DNA of 64,000 bases from Tenebrio molitor (GCF_963966145.1 NC_091049.1:2790001-2854000), one strand, 5' to 3'. Counted from the first letter of the stretch, positions 21,365 to 34,068 are shown. The notes: generated from the sequence alone by a model not told the origin. Made by a program: numbers and translations.

Positions 21365-24300
21365 TACCTACTTTGGAAACATTTTTGGATTAAAAAAACA
21401 GCACCTCTTTCCATAAAAAAAAAATTGAATGAAAACATTGGAAGGATTTTTGGATTTATACAAAAATTTAGCAGAAAGTGGCCAGTGTGAGTTTTTTAGA
21501 ATTTGTAAAAAATGTTAATAAGATTCATAATATTTTCAAAATTATATTGTGTAACATAACTTCGGCTGATAATATTAAAAGCAAAATTTCAACGGTAATT
21601 CAAACATAAGAACCTAATGTTAATTTTTTCGTTCACTTAATTGGTAAAATAATTAATTTAACCACATTTATTTACATAAAGACGTAAAATTTAATTTTAA
21701 GTGGTAGGATACAAAGAGCAGTTAGGAATAATATTTATAATTCATTTTAAATAAATTATAAAAATAAAGCAAAACTGTATCAAAAACGGTTGAAAATAAA
21801 ATATCGAAAGTATTGCTGGCGTTTTAATTTGTTGTGAAAATTTACAATGATAAAAAATCAAAGGAAAGGTACTCATCCAGCAGGCTGTGATTTTGCACCG
21901 TCACCAGGATAATAGATGGCGGTAAACGCTTTGTGCCCCAATGTTGGTATAACTGATTAATTTGTATAATAAAAGTAACTCGTGACGTAAAATGAACCCA
22001 GAAATTTTGATTGTTCGAATAGAATCCAAGTAACTTTTGCAGGGGAAAAAATTCAAACTATTGTTTTAAATGGCAACGAGGCAACCTACTATACAAATTT
22101 TTATATAATTTTTTTTTTTATGTCATGAATACAAAATACTAAAACCTTTATAGGTTAAAAATTGACGCTCATAGTGGGAAATACACTCACCGGCACAAAA
22201 AGCGACTCATTATGATTTCTTTAATAAATAATCTTGAAATTATATTTGTGCTTATTTTTTTTTATAATAGTTAAATTGGGATATTTTCAAAGATCGGAAG
22301 TGCTATGGTCACCATGGCAACCGAATTGTTTTGTTTAAATAAATTATTGAAAAGTTTGCGCTACTTCCATGTTGTGTTTTTGTCGGTTGTTTTGCGTGTT
22401 AAAATTTTTAATTTGACAATATGAGATACTAATTCAAAATAATGTTCAAATTTTGACAATTTTTTATAACATAAATTTTTTTTCTAAAAAATAACTTTTA
22501 TCATTTTTCATTATAATCTTATTTCCTATGTTTAATGTTTTGTTTGTCGGATATTCTTTGGCAAAGAATAACTTAATTTTTCTAAGACAATGAATTACTT
22601 AAAATTCAAACTGAGTAGAACTCTTCAAACGATCATTGTGACGGGTATTGGTAAAAAATATACAAGAGATGCTGAAAGTAAAAATTTATTAAGAGTGTAT
22701 TATAAAAATTAAATATTTTCCCCGGTTTCATCCTCTTCTATGTCATTTTCATCTAAAATTGTTGATGGTGAGCAATTACAGCGGCCTATTTTTGAACACG
22801 TTGTCTTTCAGGAATGGAAAAACAAAATAATCAAGGCAAGTTGTTGGTACAGTTGGGAGTAAAAAAAAACGGACATCAAAATTGTGACATTTTCAAAATT
22901 TAATATAACCCATTCTTTATTGTCAATGTGACAGTTTATGACAACTGGAACATTTGAAGAATTGATCAGACGTACCTACTACTTTGTCAAAAATAAATTA
23001 CTCCCTATATTTCGAACTTTTAGAGAAATAACGTTTTTCATGTTGTGTAACTAGAATTTTCAGAAGTAATTTTGAATGCCTAAGGTTGGTTACTATGAAT
23101 TGAGAGATTAAGTTCAATTAAATATGCCGACAGAAACCAAAATTGATTGTGAAACGCAAAATCATCTATCACTTAGCGCGGCATTAGTTATTAATTTGCA
23201 ACTGTGACAAGGAATTAGCCACAGCCTTACATTTTTGAGATATCTTTTGTCTGCCACCAGAAACCACATAGCCCCCAACTTAACCAAATTTATAGCAACC
23301 TAGTATCGAATATCCCTAAATCCTAGAGAGTAATTTATTTTTGACACGATTGTAGCACAGTTATTAACTAAACTGTCACAATCAGTCTAAAGGCCAGTTT
23401 ACAGAAGCGAAATTAAGTTAATCGTAATCAAATGCGAGATTAACTGAACACGTGATCAGATTGAACCAATCGAAGTTTTGAATTCATGGGTTAATCGCGC
23501 ATTAAAATTTAATTTGAATTAAATTTTTAATTCTCTTTCTATAAACTGGCCCTAAATAAGTTTAAATGTAGGAAGGCCGGTTTCACACTTATGACTGTTA
23601 TGTCAAAAATTATGTCTGTTTTTTTTTACTCTCCACTGTAAGTGCCTTGAAAGTCCGGAAACTTTTTTGAAATTCCTCGAAAACTAGAGGTGTTGAATAG
23701 GACGATTCGCCGTTTCTGAAGTAACACTGCACAATGAAAATTGTTTGCTCTGAAGTGAACATTTTGCTATAGCAATTTTAATAGTCAATAATTAATAATG
23801 ACAGTTCTCCATTGTAATGACATTTGAATTACATTTTTACGTGTTGCCAACTGAAGCGTATTACTCACGGACCTCTGGATTTTTTTTATTTTCGATCGCA
23901 TGGTATTACTAAACACTTTTTTGTCAAAAACCATTAAAAATAATTATATATTTTCTTCAAAAAATAGAAGACAAACTAAACGTGTTTCTATCTGAGCCGG
24001 TCAACAGCGGGCTACCGAACATTTGCCTATTGTTCTTTTTTTTCCACATACAATTAATTTCAAACAAGTTTCAATATAACAGTATACTGTTCCCAAAGTC
24101 ATTCTATATTGTTCTCTAGTATTTTTTTTGCGAAAATAACGATTTCTAACTGGAAAATTTCAGTTCTTATAAATAAACAATAAATTAATTAAACAAACAA
24201 TGAGCGGCAATTTTTAACCTATAAAGGTTTTAATATGTTTTATTTATAACACATTAAAAAAATTTCGTTCAAATCCGAGCTCTTGCTACCGGTTCCGAAA

Positions 24301-25204
24301 TAAAAACCTAACGTTACTCCACTATATGAATGATCTTCTAATTATATTTTATGATTTTTTTCTAACACTAATATCTTATACTGTTTCCATGGTGCATTTG
24401 AGCTCACACCTTATGTTTCCCATAAAATACGCTTTTCTCTATAAGACACGTCGTCAATAGCAACGTATCTTACAGAGTCATAAAATACGCTCACACACAT
24501 CGTTCTAACTAGTAACATTTTATTCATCATTTTTACAGTAATTATCACAAAAGCGAAAAGTACAATTATTGAATTGGAATTGACATATTAGCTTCGTGCT
24601 CTTGTTCCTAACATCTTCTTCTTTAACTTCTGCTGTTTCATCCAATGCAAGTGCCCGGCCATCGAAAATGGCAATCTTTACATTTTCTTCAAATTATTCT
24701 TGCCGTAGTGTGAATTAACTTTTAATGAAGTTCTACACGCTTACCCCATATCAAGAAAAGCCAAAATGACATCTTATCGTTACCTCCGTGATGCTTTTTT
24801 TTATTGTTCCGGCCTTGAAACGAAACATACACCTTTTCGTATGCACTTTTAGACTTCATTGGTAACAAATTGCCCCTTTTTTTCTTATTTCTTCTGGAAC
24901 GTTTTGGCACATTTCAACGATGAAAATTGTTTTTTTCCAAATTTGTTGATATTATTACCATAGTACCGACGGCAACCTCCGCATTTTGTGTATTGTGACG
25001 CGCCTCGAATAATTTCTGAATTTATTAAAATTTCTGATAAGATGTTAGTGTTAGAAAAAATCTTGAAGACAACGCGTGTTTTATAGTTTAAAAATCTCGA
25101 TCTATTAAATCCTCGCTCCCTGCGGTCGCTCTGATTTAAACTACGATCTCGATTTTTAAATCGTCTATAAAACCCTTGTTGTCTTAATAGCTATAATAGA
25201 TGTA
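21365..25204. other. AT-rich transposon debris without recognised genes
   Basis: No host gene recognised. Visible pieces: inverted words about 2.1 kb apart, with CCTTTATAGGTTAAAAATTG at about 22,147 and its complement at about 24,210, possibly ends of one old element; CACTCACCGGCACAAAAA at 22,184, which resembles a mariner end; inverted similarity around 23,000 and 23,330; a GC-tipped fold-back at about 25,070-25,185; and a short minus frame at 24,722-24,910. Confidence 0.5.
24722..24910 (-). pseudogene. Possible tyrosine-recombinase-like N-terminal fragment
   Basis: A 62-codon frame begins MPKRSRRNKKKRGNLLPMKS and continues KSAYEKVYVSFQ. The pattern LPxKSKxxYExxYxxF recalls the N-terminal part of Crypton/recombinase-like proteins of insects. 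The following residues look frame-shifted, because another frame continues with ITEV-like sequence. A relic at best; the assignment rests on one short motif. Confidence 0.25.
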
Positions 25205-25477
25205 TTGGGCCTTAAAATAAATATATATTTAGAGTAGGCGTAGAAGACATTCTAATTCTTTTAACAGTGTAAAGTAATTTTTGTAAGTATCCAATTATTC
25301 TCCGGAGTTGCATAGTATGCATAGTAAGCTTTTTCATATTGTCATATTCCGTGGAGGGAGAATTTTATTTCGTTAAAATGTCAGGCGTTTCTTGTGTCAT
25401 TTTCTACGCTGGAAAAATGTTGCAAACAATTGAATTTCCATAGGTTGCTCTAAATATAAATTTATTTGAAGCCCCGT
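25205..25477. mobile_element. MITE family 1, copy b
   Basis: Same family as 19,692-20,016: the internal words TTTAGAGTAGGCGTAG and TTGCTCTAAATATAAATTTA are shared. TA flanks both ends. It lies about 40 bp beyond the stop codon of SDR-6 and has probably replaced or shortened that gene's 3' flank. Confidence 0.75.
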
Positions 25478-25518
25478 TACAAAGAATGAAAGAAACGCCG
25501 TGTTGTATATAATGTTTC

Positions 25519-26419
25519 TCAAACTGGCCTGATTGTGAGCTCGTGGATCTACAAAATTAAAATAAGCCAAGATTTTGCAAACATTTCACTCACCTGGACG
25601 TGTTCCGGTGTTGACAAGGCATAGACGACGCTATCTGCGATGTCGTCGCTTTTCAGAATGGGCATCTTTTCCAAGAAGGCCTTCCTCTCAAGACTTTGAG
25701 CCTTATTCAGAGTGGTCATCTCGCTTTCGACCAATCCGGGACTGACGCTCTGAAATCTAGTTCTAGAGGAGTCCCACCAGAAGACCAGGACTTACCGTGA
25801 CCTTGATCTTGCTACCCAGATGATTCAGTTCTTGCCTCAGAGTCTCCGTCAAGGCCGTAACAGCGAACTTCGAAGCCGGGTACACGTTCAGGTTGGGTAC
25901 GTTGAATACGGTGTGTCCATAAACACTGTTGATATGGATGATGTGCCCGTTAATCTTTTTAGCTTTCATGACCTTGACTGCTTCTCTGGTGGCAATGCAC
26001 AAACTCAAGACGTTCAGATCCAGAGTGGCCTTCCAATCTTCGGTTTTACCTTCTGTCAAGCTGGTCTCTTTGGTAATACCGGCGTTGTTGACGAGGATAT
26101 GAACCGGTCCCAGGTTCTTTGTGGTCCACTCGAAGGTCTTCAAGATGTCTTCTTCTTTAGTGAAGTCGGCTGTAAACCCGTGGAGTTTTCCTTTCTTTCC
26201 GGAGAGTTGCTTGGAATGTTCTTCGACGAGTTCTGAGCGACGAGCAGTACCCACCACCTAGAAAGAGTCGAGTTGGAAGGGTGAAGGGTGGAATCGTAGA
26301 GGTGGACTTACGATCAGGCCTCGTTCTACCAGAGAGGCGGCGATGGCTTTACCAATTCCAGAACTGGCACCCGTGACAATGGCAACTTTGCCCACCCATC
26401 TGTCCATCGAGAGAACCAT
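25519..26419 (-). CDS. SDR-6, DHRS11/farnesol dehydrogenase-like SDR, shortened C-terminus
   Basis: Four-exon SDR of 251 aa. Exons: 26312-26419, 25796-26257, 25594-25749, 25519-25548. Closest to SDR-1/SDR-4. TGASSGIG, ARR, NNAG, Asn118, Ser147 and YPASK are all present. Exon 4 reads IHELTIRPV and then TGA where other copies continue with four more residues, so the C-terminus is four residues short. The change lies beyond the catalytic core, and the enzyme may still fold. A MITE sits just downstream. Role otherwise as for the array. Confidence 0.88.
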
Positions 26420-26850
26420 CGTGTGTGCAAATCGTAGCGTGTTTTCGAAAGTACTGACATTGCACTAGACGAAAAATGCGATATTTATAAGGGAACCGAT
26501 AACAGATAGTATTGAAATGCGAAAACTTGTTCTGTCACGATCGATTTTGTTCCTAAAAATTCAAGTCATTAATTTATTTGTCATACTCATTTTAGTACTG
26601 GTGCGGTAGTATTAGAAAACATTAGTCTTGGCGAAGCACGTCACCACAATTTATTTCTCAAGGAGTTGCTGGAAATACTAGCGGTAATAATCGACCCCAT
26701 AGAGTGAGTTTTTAGCCAAATCTGCGCTGGAGAAAGCAATGAAAAACCAGATTTGCTGCCAAATAAAGGGACCAAAGCGATTTTACCTAGTACCAGATAA
26801 CAAAGTGAGCAATTATAGAAAGAAATACAAGAAAGAGCATAGTTATTTTT
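26420..26850. promoter_or_regulatory. SDR-6 upstream module (diverged copy)
   Basis: Homologous to the SDR-2/SDR-5 upstream modules, with GATAACA-type words near 26,500. The conserved frame is broken here. Confidence 0.4.
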
Positions 26851-26904
26851 CGTATTTTTGTTTGTTGGTCAACTAGCGGATTTACAAAACACATAGATCC
26901 AGAA

Positions 26905-26990
26905 AAAAATCTTCTTTGTGTTCTGGGGTGAACAAAACGTAGACAACGCCATCTGCAATGTCAGCCGGTTTCAGTATTGGTCTATTGTTA
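26905..26990 (-). pseudogene. psiSDR-c, SDR exon 3 relic
   Basis: The minus strand reads RPILKPADIADGVVYVLFTP followed by EH, matching the end of SDR exon 3 (PILKxEDIADGVVYALSTPEH). No other exon is recognisable nearby; 26,991-27,200 has no clear gene. It marks the right edge of the left SDR array. Confidence 0.75.
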
Positions 26991-27321
26991 CGATATTTTT
27001 TTCTTTCGTCGGAGATATCCTTACTAAAGTCCTCATACTCTACTTGTTTCCTCATTAATTTTTTTTATTATTTAATGTTTACACAACAAATGTTTCTAAA
27101 AGGTTTCAGTTGGTACGACCGTGCAGATACCAGAAAATTAATAAAAATAAAAAAATGCGCGGCTGATTAGTCACACTCTTTCCCGAATTATCACTGCTTG
27201 TTACGTAATCATTAGTCCTTGCTTCAATTATTGTGTTTACTCAGTCAGTTTATTTGTTCCAACCGATCACATCGATGCAGTACTACTACTGCTAAGTCGG
27301 TACTAGGTCTATTAAGCCGAG

Positions 27322-28963
27322 GTGAGTGTCAACATCTGACTACAAACGTCATTTAACACAAAGTAGATGTTCTTTAGCGAATCCGTACTGGTTGCTATAT
27401 CTTTGGTACTTGTCGCTCTATTCTATCACAAGTGGAACCACTCGTACTGGCGCAGGAAAAATCTTCCATATTTGGAACCCACGATCCTTTTCGGCAATCT
27501 TGCCAATCCTTTCACAAGCTCAGAAACAATAGGGGTGACAATTAGACGTTTCTACGAAACAATGAAGACCAAGAAGTGGAAACATGGCGGCGTGTACTTT
27601 TTGACCAGTCCTGTATACGTTCCAGTAGATCTAGAGTATGTCAAGAACGTGTTGACCAAAGACTTCCACCATTTTGTAGAGCGTGGGGTCTACTACAACG
27701 AAAAGGATGACCCCATCGGGGCTCATTTGTTTGCAATAGGAGGAACAAAATGGAAGAATCTGAGAACGAAGCTAACTCCAACCTTTACCTCAGGAAAATT
27801 GAAGAGCATGTTCCAGACGCTCTATGATTGTCAGACAAATCTTCAAGAGAAGATTGAAGCACAGGTGAAGAACGAGAGACCAATCGACATCAAAGAAGTT
27901 CTGGGGTGCTTCACTACTGATGTTATCGGTTCTTGTGGGTTTGGTTTGGAGTGCAATAGCTTCAAAGATGATGACTCTCTCTTCAGAAGGCACGGCCGGA
28001 AGATCTTCACCTCGACGATCTTCAGGCGAGTGAAAGGGTCCTTCTGTATGAACTATCCAAACCTGGCTCGACTTCTAAGGGTGCGACAATTCCCCAAGGA
28101 CACTTCAGATTTCTTCGCGAAGGTGGTGAAGGACACAGTAGAGTACCGGGAGAAGAATAATCACACAAGGAAGGATTTTTTGCAGTTGTTGATCGATTTG
28201 AAGAATAACAATCGCGACGATGAAACTTTCACAATGGACGAGCTTACGGCCCAAAGCTTCCTCTTCTTCTTCGCCGGTTTTGAAACTGTTTCGATCACCT
28301 TGACCTTCACTTTGTACGAACTCGCCAAAAACCAAGAAATACAAGAGAAGGTCAGAGACGAGATTGAGACAGTCTTGGTGAGGTACGACGGCAAACTGAC
28401 ATACGACTCCATCCAGGAGATGAAGTACGTGCACCAAGTACTCAACGGTACTACTAGAACTGCTGTATCTTCAAACCTGTTCAAATCTCGCTGTTGTAGA
28501 AGCTTTACGGAAGTACCCTCCGGTTCCCTTTTTACCAAGAGAATGTGTCAAAACCTACAAAGTACCAAACACGCATGTGACAATCGAAAAAGGGGTCAAA
28601 ATAATGGTACCAACCTTCGGAATTCATCACGACGACCAGTACTACCCCGATCCCGACAGGTTTGATCCCGAGCGTTTCAACGAAGACAATTCGAGATCTA
28701 GGCACCAGTACGCGTACTTACCGTTCGGAGGAGGACCAAGAATCTGCATCGGTACCAAAAACTGAACAGTACGAAACGGTACTGATTGGATTGTTTTAGG
28801 TTTGCGGTTTGCGCTGATGGAGTCGAAAGTCGGGCTTTGCTCCTTGCTCCGAAAATACAAATTTACAGTGAATGAAAAGACAAAAGAGCCTTTGACGTTT
28901 CAAGTGAACTCTGTTACTCTGGCAGCTGTCGGTGAAGTGTGGCTGAACGCCCAAAAATTGTAA
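27322..28963 (+). CDS. CYP-1, CYP6-family cytochrome P450
   Basis: Microsomal P450 monooxygenase (CYP3 clan, CYP6-like) of 498 aa. A 5' UTR intron at 27,322-27,366 ends directly before the ATG (27,367). Coding exons: 27367-28447, 28500-28751, 28800-28963 (phase 1 junctions, introns 52 and 48 bp). Features: N-terminal membrane anchor (residues 1-20), WKNLR in helix C, AGFETV in helix I, EALR (ExxR, Glu361-Arg364), FDPERF, and the heme loop PFGGGPRICIG with the Cys ligand. AATAAA at about 28,982. More diverged than CYP-2, CYP-4, CYP-5 and CYP-6, and its anchor is 12-13 residues shorter. It would sit in the endoplasmic reticulum and take electrons from P450 reductase; the substrate is not predictable. 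Glu/Thr of helix I are intact, so an active enzyme is expected. Confidence 0.92.
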
Positions 28964-30194
28964 CAGTTTGAAAATATTTTTAATAAAAAGATTTTTGATT
29001 TGTTGCACAATACTACAGGTACTGTACGCTACAATTTCTTATCTGACGAGTTGAATGACGTGACACAATATTGCAATTAGAATTTTTGTTATCTTGAGGA
29101 GCTAAGCTTTAACTGGAAGCACTAATTTAAGTCGGTAGTGTTGCGGAGAGATGATTTACAAAACATACAGTGAGTACCACGGTACTGCACCTACAGGTGA
29201 CAAAGTGGAAAGTCTTACTACCAATTAGGAGTTTTTCGTACGGTTACAGACAAAATTGAGTAAACAGGTATAGGAGGTACTATTGAACAAGTCATCTTCA
29301 AGGACTACTTCAGAATAGATAAAAATAAAATATGTATATATCTCTTGTACCGTCGGATTCCTCTCTTCGAGACGCTTCCTTTGAGTTATAAAAGTACTAC
29401 CTCAACTCTTTCAGTTTTTTAGAAAATAAAAAAAAAACTAGAAAAATAGTTTGAATTTTTTTTATCGACCATGGCTTCTGATTGCTTAGTGATTAGTGAT
29501 GACTCGACGAAAATTTTAAGTGACTGACATCAGACTTTGCATATTTTGCATACTTTAGTGATTTTCAATTGAATGAAGTACTTTTCTGCATAATTTTGCA
29601 CATTTAAGCATTTTTCTGTAAGCTTTCAAATACTTGAACACTCAAAAAATTAGTGTCTTACATTGCTCGACGCAGTACTATCTATGATTAGCTAATTATA
29701 ATATAAATAACAAATGTTTACCATCGATGCAACTGCTAACATCATTGCAAATACATATTTATAATTAACATGTTTGCATAATATGTGAATACCTGATGCA
29801 ATAAAATACTTTTTAATAAATATCTTTTGAATTTGTACCAAAGCATTTTGAAGATGTTGATTACATATTATTGTAGTACCACCCACTGCTAAATATGATC
29901 TGCGCAAGAGATTATCATAATTACATGACCTTGTTGGGTTTTTTGCCAAGAATCCGGTCCACTGGAAGTACCATTCGAGCACTCGTAACGCAATAGACCA
30001 TTGTGTTATGCAGGAACGAAAAAGTTGTTTTCGTCGCAATTGTATATTATTTAATCAGTTGTTATCGGCAGCACTGACAAAGATAAATACAATGATTATA
30101 TGATAGAGAACTAGTACTGGATATACCTAATTGACAATAAGTGAATACTGGTCGAAGCAGTGAGGTGTTGGTGTCTATGTAGTACCGAGTCAAG
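28964..30194. other. Intergenic CYP-1 to CYP-2
   Basis: CYP-1 3' UTR with poly(A) signal, then AT-rich DNA with many short GCATATTTTGCA-like words (29,520-29,640). Open frames here (for example 29,692-30,039) show no known domain. The CYP-2 promoter and 5' UTR should lie in the last 100-150 bp. Confidence 0.5.
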
Positions 30195-31874
30195 GTGAGT
30201 AGAGAGGCAATTGTTATTTCGGTTAACAATGGTGCAGATGTTTACATGCGAATCGGTACTGATCGATCTGGTCGGCGTGGTAATTGCATTGGCCGTTATC
30301 TTCATTACGTACTACAAATGGAACCACTCGTATTGGCGCCGGAGAAACTTGCCCTACATCGAGCCCAGCATTCCGTTCGGTAATCTTGTAAATCCTATGA
30401 AGACGACTGAAACACTTGGATTGACAGTCAGATGTTTGTATGAGACGATGAAGAAAAAGAAGTGGCAACATGGAGGGTTGTACTTCATGGCCAATCCCAT
30501 ATACGTCCCCGTGGACCTAGAATACGTGAAAAACGTGTTGACAAAAGACTTCCACCATTTCGTAGATCGTGGAATCTACTACAACGAAAAGGTTGACCCC
30601 ATCGGGGCTCACTTGTTCGCTATAGGAGGCCAAAAATGGAGGAATCTAAGAATGAAGCTGACTCCAACCTTTACCTCAGGAAAATTGAAGGCCATGTTCC
30701 AGACGCTCGTAGACTGCGAAGCAAACCTGCAAGAGAAGGTGGAAGCAGAGTATAAGAACAAGAGACCAATCGATATTAAAGAAGTCTTGGGGTGCTACAC
30801 CACTGACATTATCGGTTCTTGTGCGTTTGGTCTCGAGTGCAACACCTTCAAAGATGACGATTCACTCTTTAGAAAGTACGGCAAGAAGGTCTTCACTGGA
30901 TCGACATTCAGACGGCTCCAAACTGCCTTCTTCCAGAGCTCTCCCACTCTGGCACGACTTATTGGAATGCGACAAGTACCCAAAGACATCTCGGATTTCT
31001 TCACGAAGGTGGTGAAGGACACGGTTGAGTACCGAGAGAAGAACAACTACACCCGCAAGGACTTTATGCAGTTGTTGATCGATCTGAAGAACAACAAACT
31101 TGCGGAAGAAGAAGGGTACAAGCACGACGGCAAGACTCTCTCTATGGACGAAATCGCGGCCCAAAGCTTCATCTTTTTCTTGGCCGGCTTCGAAACTTCT
31201 TCGACCACCATGACTTTTGCTTTGTACGAACTGGCGAAGAACCAGGAGATACAGAAGAAGGTCAGACACGAGATGGAAACGGTCTTGGCAAGACACGACG
31301 GCAAAATCACTTACGACTCCGTCCAAGAGATGAAGTACTTGAACCAGGTGCTCGATGGTACAGTTAAGTTCGTTGCGTTTTAATTCGTTTTTAATCTCAG
31401 TTTTACAGAGACTCTGAGGAAGTACCCTCCGGTTCCGTTCATCACACGGGACTGCGTCGAAGATTACAAAGTACCAGATCAGGACATAATCATCGAGAAG
31501 GGAACTCGAGTGGTGGTATCGATCTTCGGGATTCATTACGATGAAGAATACTATCCCAATCCTGAGACATTTGATCCTGAGCGCTTCAATGAAGAGAATT
31601 CGAGGTCTAGGCACCAGTACGCGCATATACCGTTCGGAGAAGGTCCAAGGATTTGCATTGGTACTGCAGAAGGCAACGAGCGAAAGATCAAATTAACAAC
31701 TTTGTTACAGGTTTGAGATTCGGTATGATGCAGTCGAAAGTTGGCCTAACTTCTTTGCTGAGAAAGTACAACTTTACGTTGAACCAAAAGACCAAACAAC
31801 CTCTCACTTTCCAAAGCAATTCCTTCATTTTGGCAGCGGACGGCGATGTGTGGCTAAATGCCGAAAAAATATAA
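30195..31874 (+). CDS. CYP-2, CYP6-family cytochrome P450
   Basis: Complete P450 of 511 aa. A 43-bp 5' UTR intron (30,195-30,237) abuts the ATG at 30,238. Coding exons: 30238-31357, 31409-31660, 31711-31874. A frame-compatible upstream ATG (30,229) is in the intron, so I start at 30,238. Motifs: membrane anchor (about residues 6-26), WRNLR (134-138), AGFETS (316-321), ETLR (374-377), PERF (430-433), heme loop FGEGPRICIG (449-458) with Cys456. AATAAA at 31,903. The donor of coding intron 1 begins GTACAG. ER-bound monooxygenase with reductase partner; a role in xenobiotic or plant-toxin metabolism is usual for CYP6 but inferred. Confidence 0.93.
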
Positions 31875-32026
31875 TTACAAATGTGGCTGACTTGTACTTT
31901 TTAATAAATATTTGTTAATTCTATTTTTTATTTATAAATAGTACTTTATCATCAAACTTGCCAAATTCTCTACATAAGAACACATTGATGATGTATCAGC
32001 GACAAACGATTTAAAAAATAAATGAA

Positions 32027-33617
32027 TTAAACTAGAGTTTCTACTTTATGAGCTTCCAACCAGATTCCTCCTTCTGGTGTCAATACCAAAGAGCTTGGTA
32101 TCATCTTCAACGGTTCTTTCGTCCTTTCGCTGACCTTAAACTTGTAATTTCTTAACAACGAAGTCAGTCCTAGTTTGGATTGAAGCAGCCCGAAACGCAT
32201 CCCTGGAAAAAGTTTTGCCAATCTTCTATGCCCTTTTCTATTGTACTTCATACCTATACAAATCCTGGGTCCTTCTCCGAACGGTACATGCGCACAACTG
32301 TGTCTCTCTCGTTTCTTCTCTTCAACAAACCTCCCAGGATCAAACTTCTCCGGATCAGGATAAATCTCTTCGTCGTAATGTATTCCCAAGACCGGAATTT
32401 GTACAGTAGTACCCTTTTCGATAACAACTTCACTGTCAGGGATCTCAAAGTCTTTGACACATTTCCTCGTCAGGTATGCTGCTGGTGGGTACTTTCTTAA
32501 AGTCTCTGAAAGAAAATAACAGTTGACGTTTTTCTTCTGGTGGCAACTCACCATCGACTACTTGGTTCAAGAAAACCAAATCTTGAATGGACTCGAATGT
32601 GATTTCTTCATTTCCCAAAACTGTCTCAATCTCATTTCTCACTTTCTCTTGAATCTGTTGGTGTTTGGCGAGTTCGTACAGAACAAAAGTCATGAGGGTT
32701 GGAGATGTGGAGAAACCTGCTAGGTAGAAAATGAAGCATTGAGCTGCTATTGCTTCAACAGAGAGAGTCGCATCACAGTTATCATCTTCCACGAGGTTTT
32801 TTTTCTGATCGATGAGAACTTGAATAAAATCATTCTTGACAGTGTTGGTTTCTCTTCTGTAACTCACCGTATCTTTGACTAGAGTCATGAAGAAACTAGA
32901 CACATCTTTTGGTATCAAAGTTACGTCTAGAAATTGTCCCAGTTTTGGAAAATTCTCAACCAAAATTCCCTTAATTCTTCTCGATTTTGATCTAGTGAAG
33001 ATCTTTTTTCCAAAATTCTTGAAAGTCGAGTCTTCACTTTGTAACTTTTCACAGTCGAGACCAAAGGCGCAACATGCGATAACATCCAAGACAAATCCTT
33101 CCACAGTGTTTTTGACATTGATCAGCTTTTTCTTCTCAACTTGTAACTCTACTTTCTTCCTCAGAACTGTCTCGCAGTCCATCAATATCGGGAAGATTTT
33201 CTTCATTCTGTTAGGAGTGAAGATTGGGTTCAGCACCGTACGCAAATTTTTCCACTTTTCACCACTTAAATTGAAGATGTGGGCACTGAGAGGGTCACTT
33301 TCTTCATTATAGTAGAGTCCGCGATGTGGAAAGTACTGAAAGTCTCTAGTCATGATGTTCTTGACGTAATCCAGATCAGCAATCACATAAACTGGGGATA
33401 ATTTCATGTAGATTCCTCCGTGCTTCAAGTTCTTCTTCTTCATTAAGTTATAGACCTGTTTCAAGAAGATTCCTGTATGCTCTCTAGATCGTAGGTCGAG
33501 ATATTCAACATTTTTTCTTTGCCAGTAGGTGGAGTTTCGTCTAAAGTAGACAAATGCAGCAACCAATAAGGTTAGGAAGAGCGCAGTCGAGTCACCAATC
33601 AGAGAACCTGAGATCAT
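32027..33617 (-). CDS. CYP-3, divergent CYP6-like P450 with altered I-helix
   Basis: P450 of 497 aa. Exons: 32552-33617, 32254-32505, 32027-32202. I start at the ATG 33,615-33,617 (MISGSLIGDS); the frame is open further upstream but without ATG. N-terminal anchor, WKNLR, ETLR and heme loop FGEGPRICIG are intact. Two oddities: helix I reads AGFSTS (about residues 300-305), so the acidic residue of AGx(D/E)T is Ser; and the usual PERF reads PGRF. AGFST is also present in a broken relative that covers this region (psiCYP-c), so it predates the duplications. It may alter oxygen activation, as in P450s with non-monooxygenase chemistry, or mark a decaying lineage. Tail-to-tail with CYP-2, head-to-head with psiCYP-a. 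Confidence 0.88.
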
Positions 33618-34068
33618 TTCGTCACTAAAATACACGTAGTGCAAGGAAGAAACTCTTCGAACTGTGTTTGTATGTCAAACACGCTTTATTTATCGCAAAA
33701 AGTTACATAAGAAATTGTTGACTCGACTTATCTCATCTTTTAATTATACAGTACATATATTTATTTAGATGATTTTATTAAATTTTATTATAATATCGGT
33801 GTCCATTAGATGACTCTTGACACTGAACTTTCGTACTGATTTCCATTACTCGACCTTGATGATGCTCTGCTGGTTTCAGTGGAAGTACCACCAGAACATT
33901 CCTAATGATAAAATACATTGTGTTGTACAATAATGAAGATGAACTTTTTGTCGCAATAATAATTTATGAGTTAGTGATTATCATACCAGAACACACTGTG
34001 ACTGATAAATTGAAATAGATGATGCAGTAGTAATATGCCATATAATTGGCAATAAGTCAGTATCTTAG
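33618..34068. promoter_or_regulatory. Divergent intergenic region, CYP-3 / psiCYP-a
   Basis: About 450 bp between head-to-head genes. The same region recurs between psiCYP-c and psiCYP-d (40,690-41,210) and, more diverged, between psiCYP-g and CYP-6 (46,930-47,400). On plus it contains ATATAATTGGCAATAAGTCA followed by GT (34,040-34,061), including the arthropod initiator word TCAGT. It may serve both genes. Confidence 0.5.

Noticed and set aside
30862..31626. Minus frames opposite P450 exons (also 35,658-36,593, 44,082-45,017, 47,842-48,702)
   Set aside because: Mirror of conserved P450 codons; they recur only because the P450 genes are paralogs.
33618..33644. Longer N-terminus of CYP-3 starting at 33,644
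   Set aside because: That codon is TTG, and the preceding sequence contains a TTTTAG acceptor-like word; the first ATG is 33,615-33,617.
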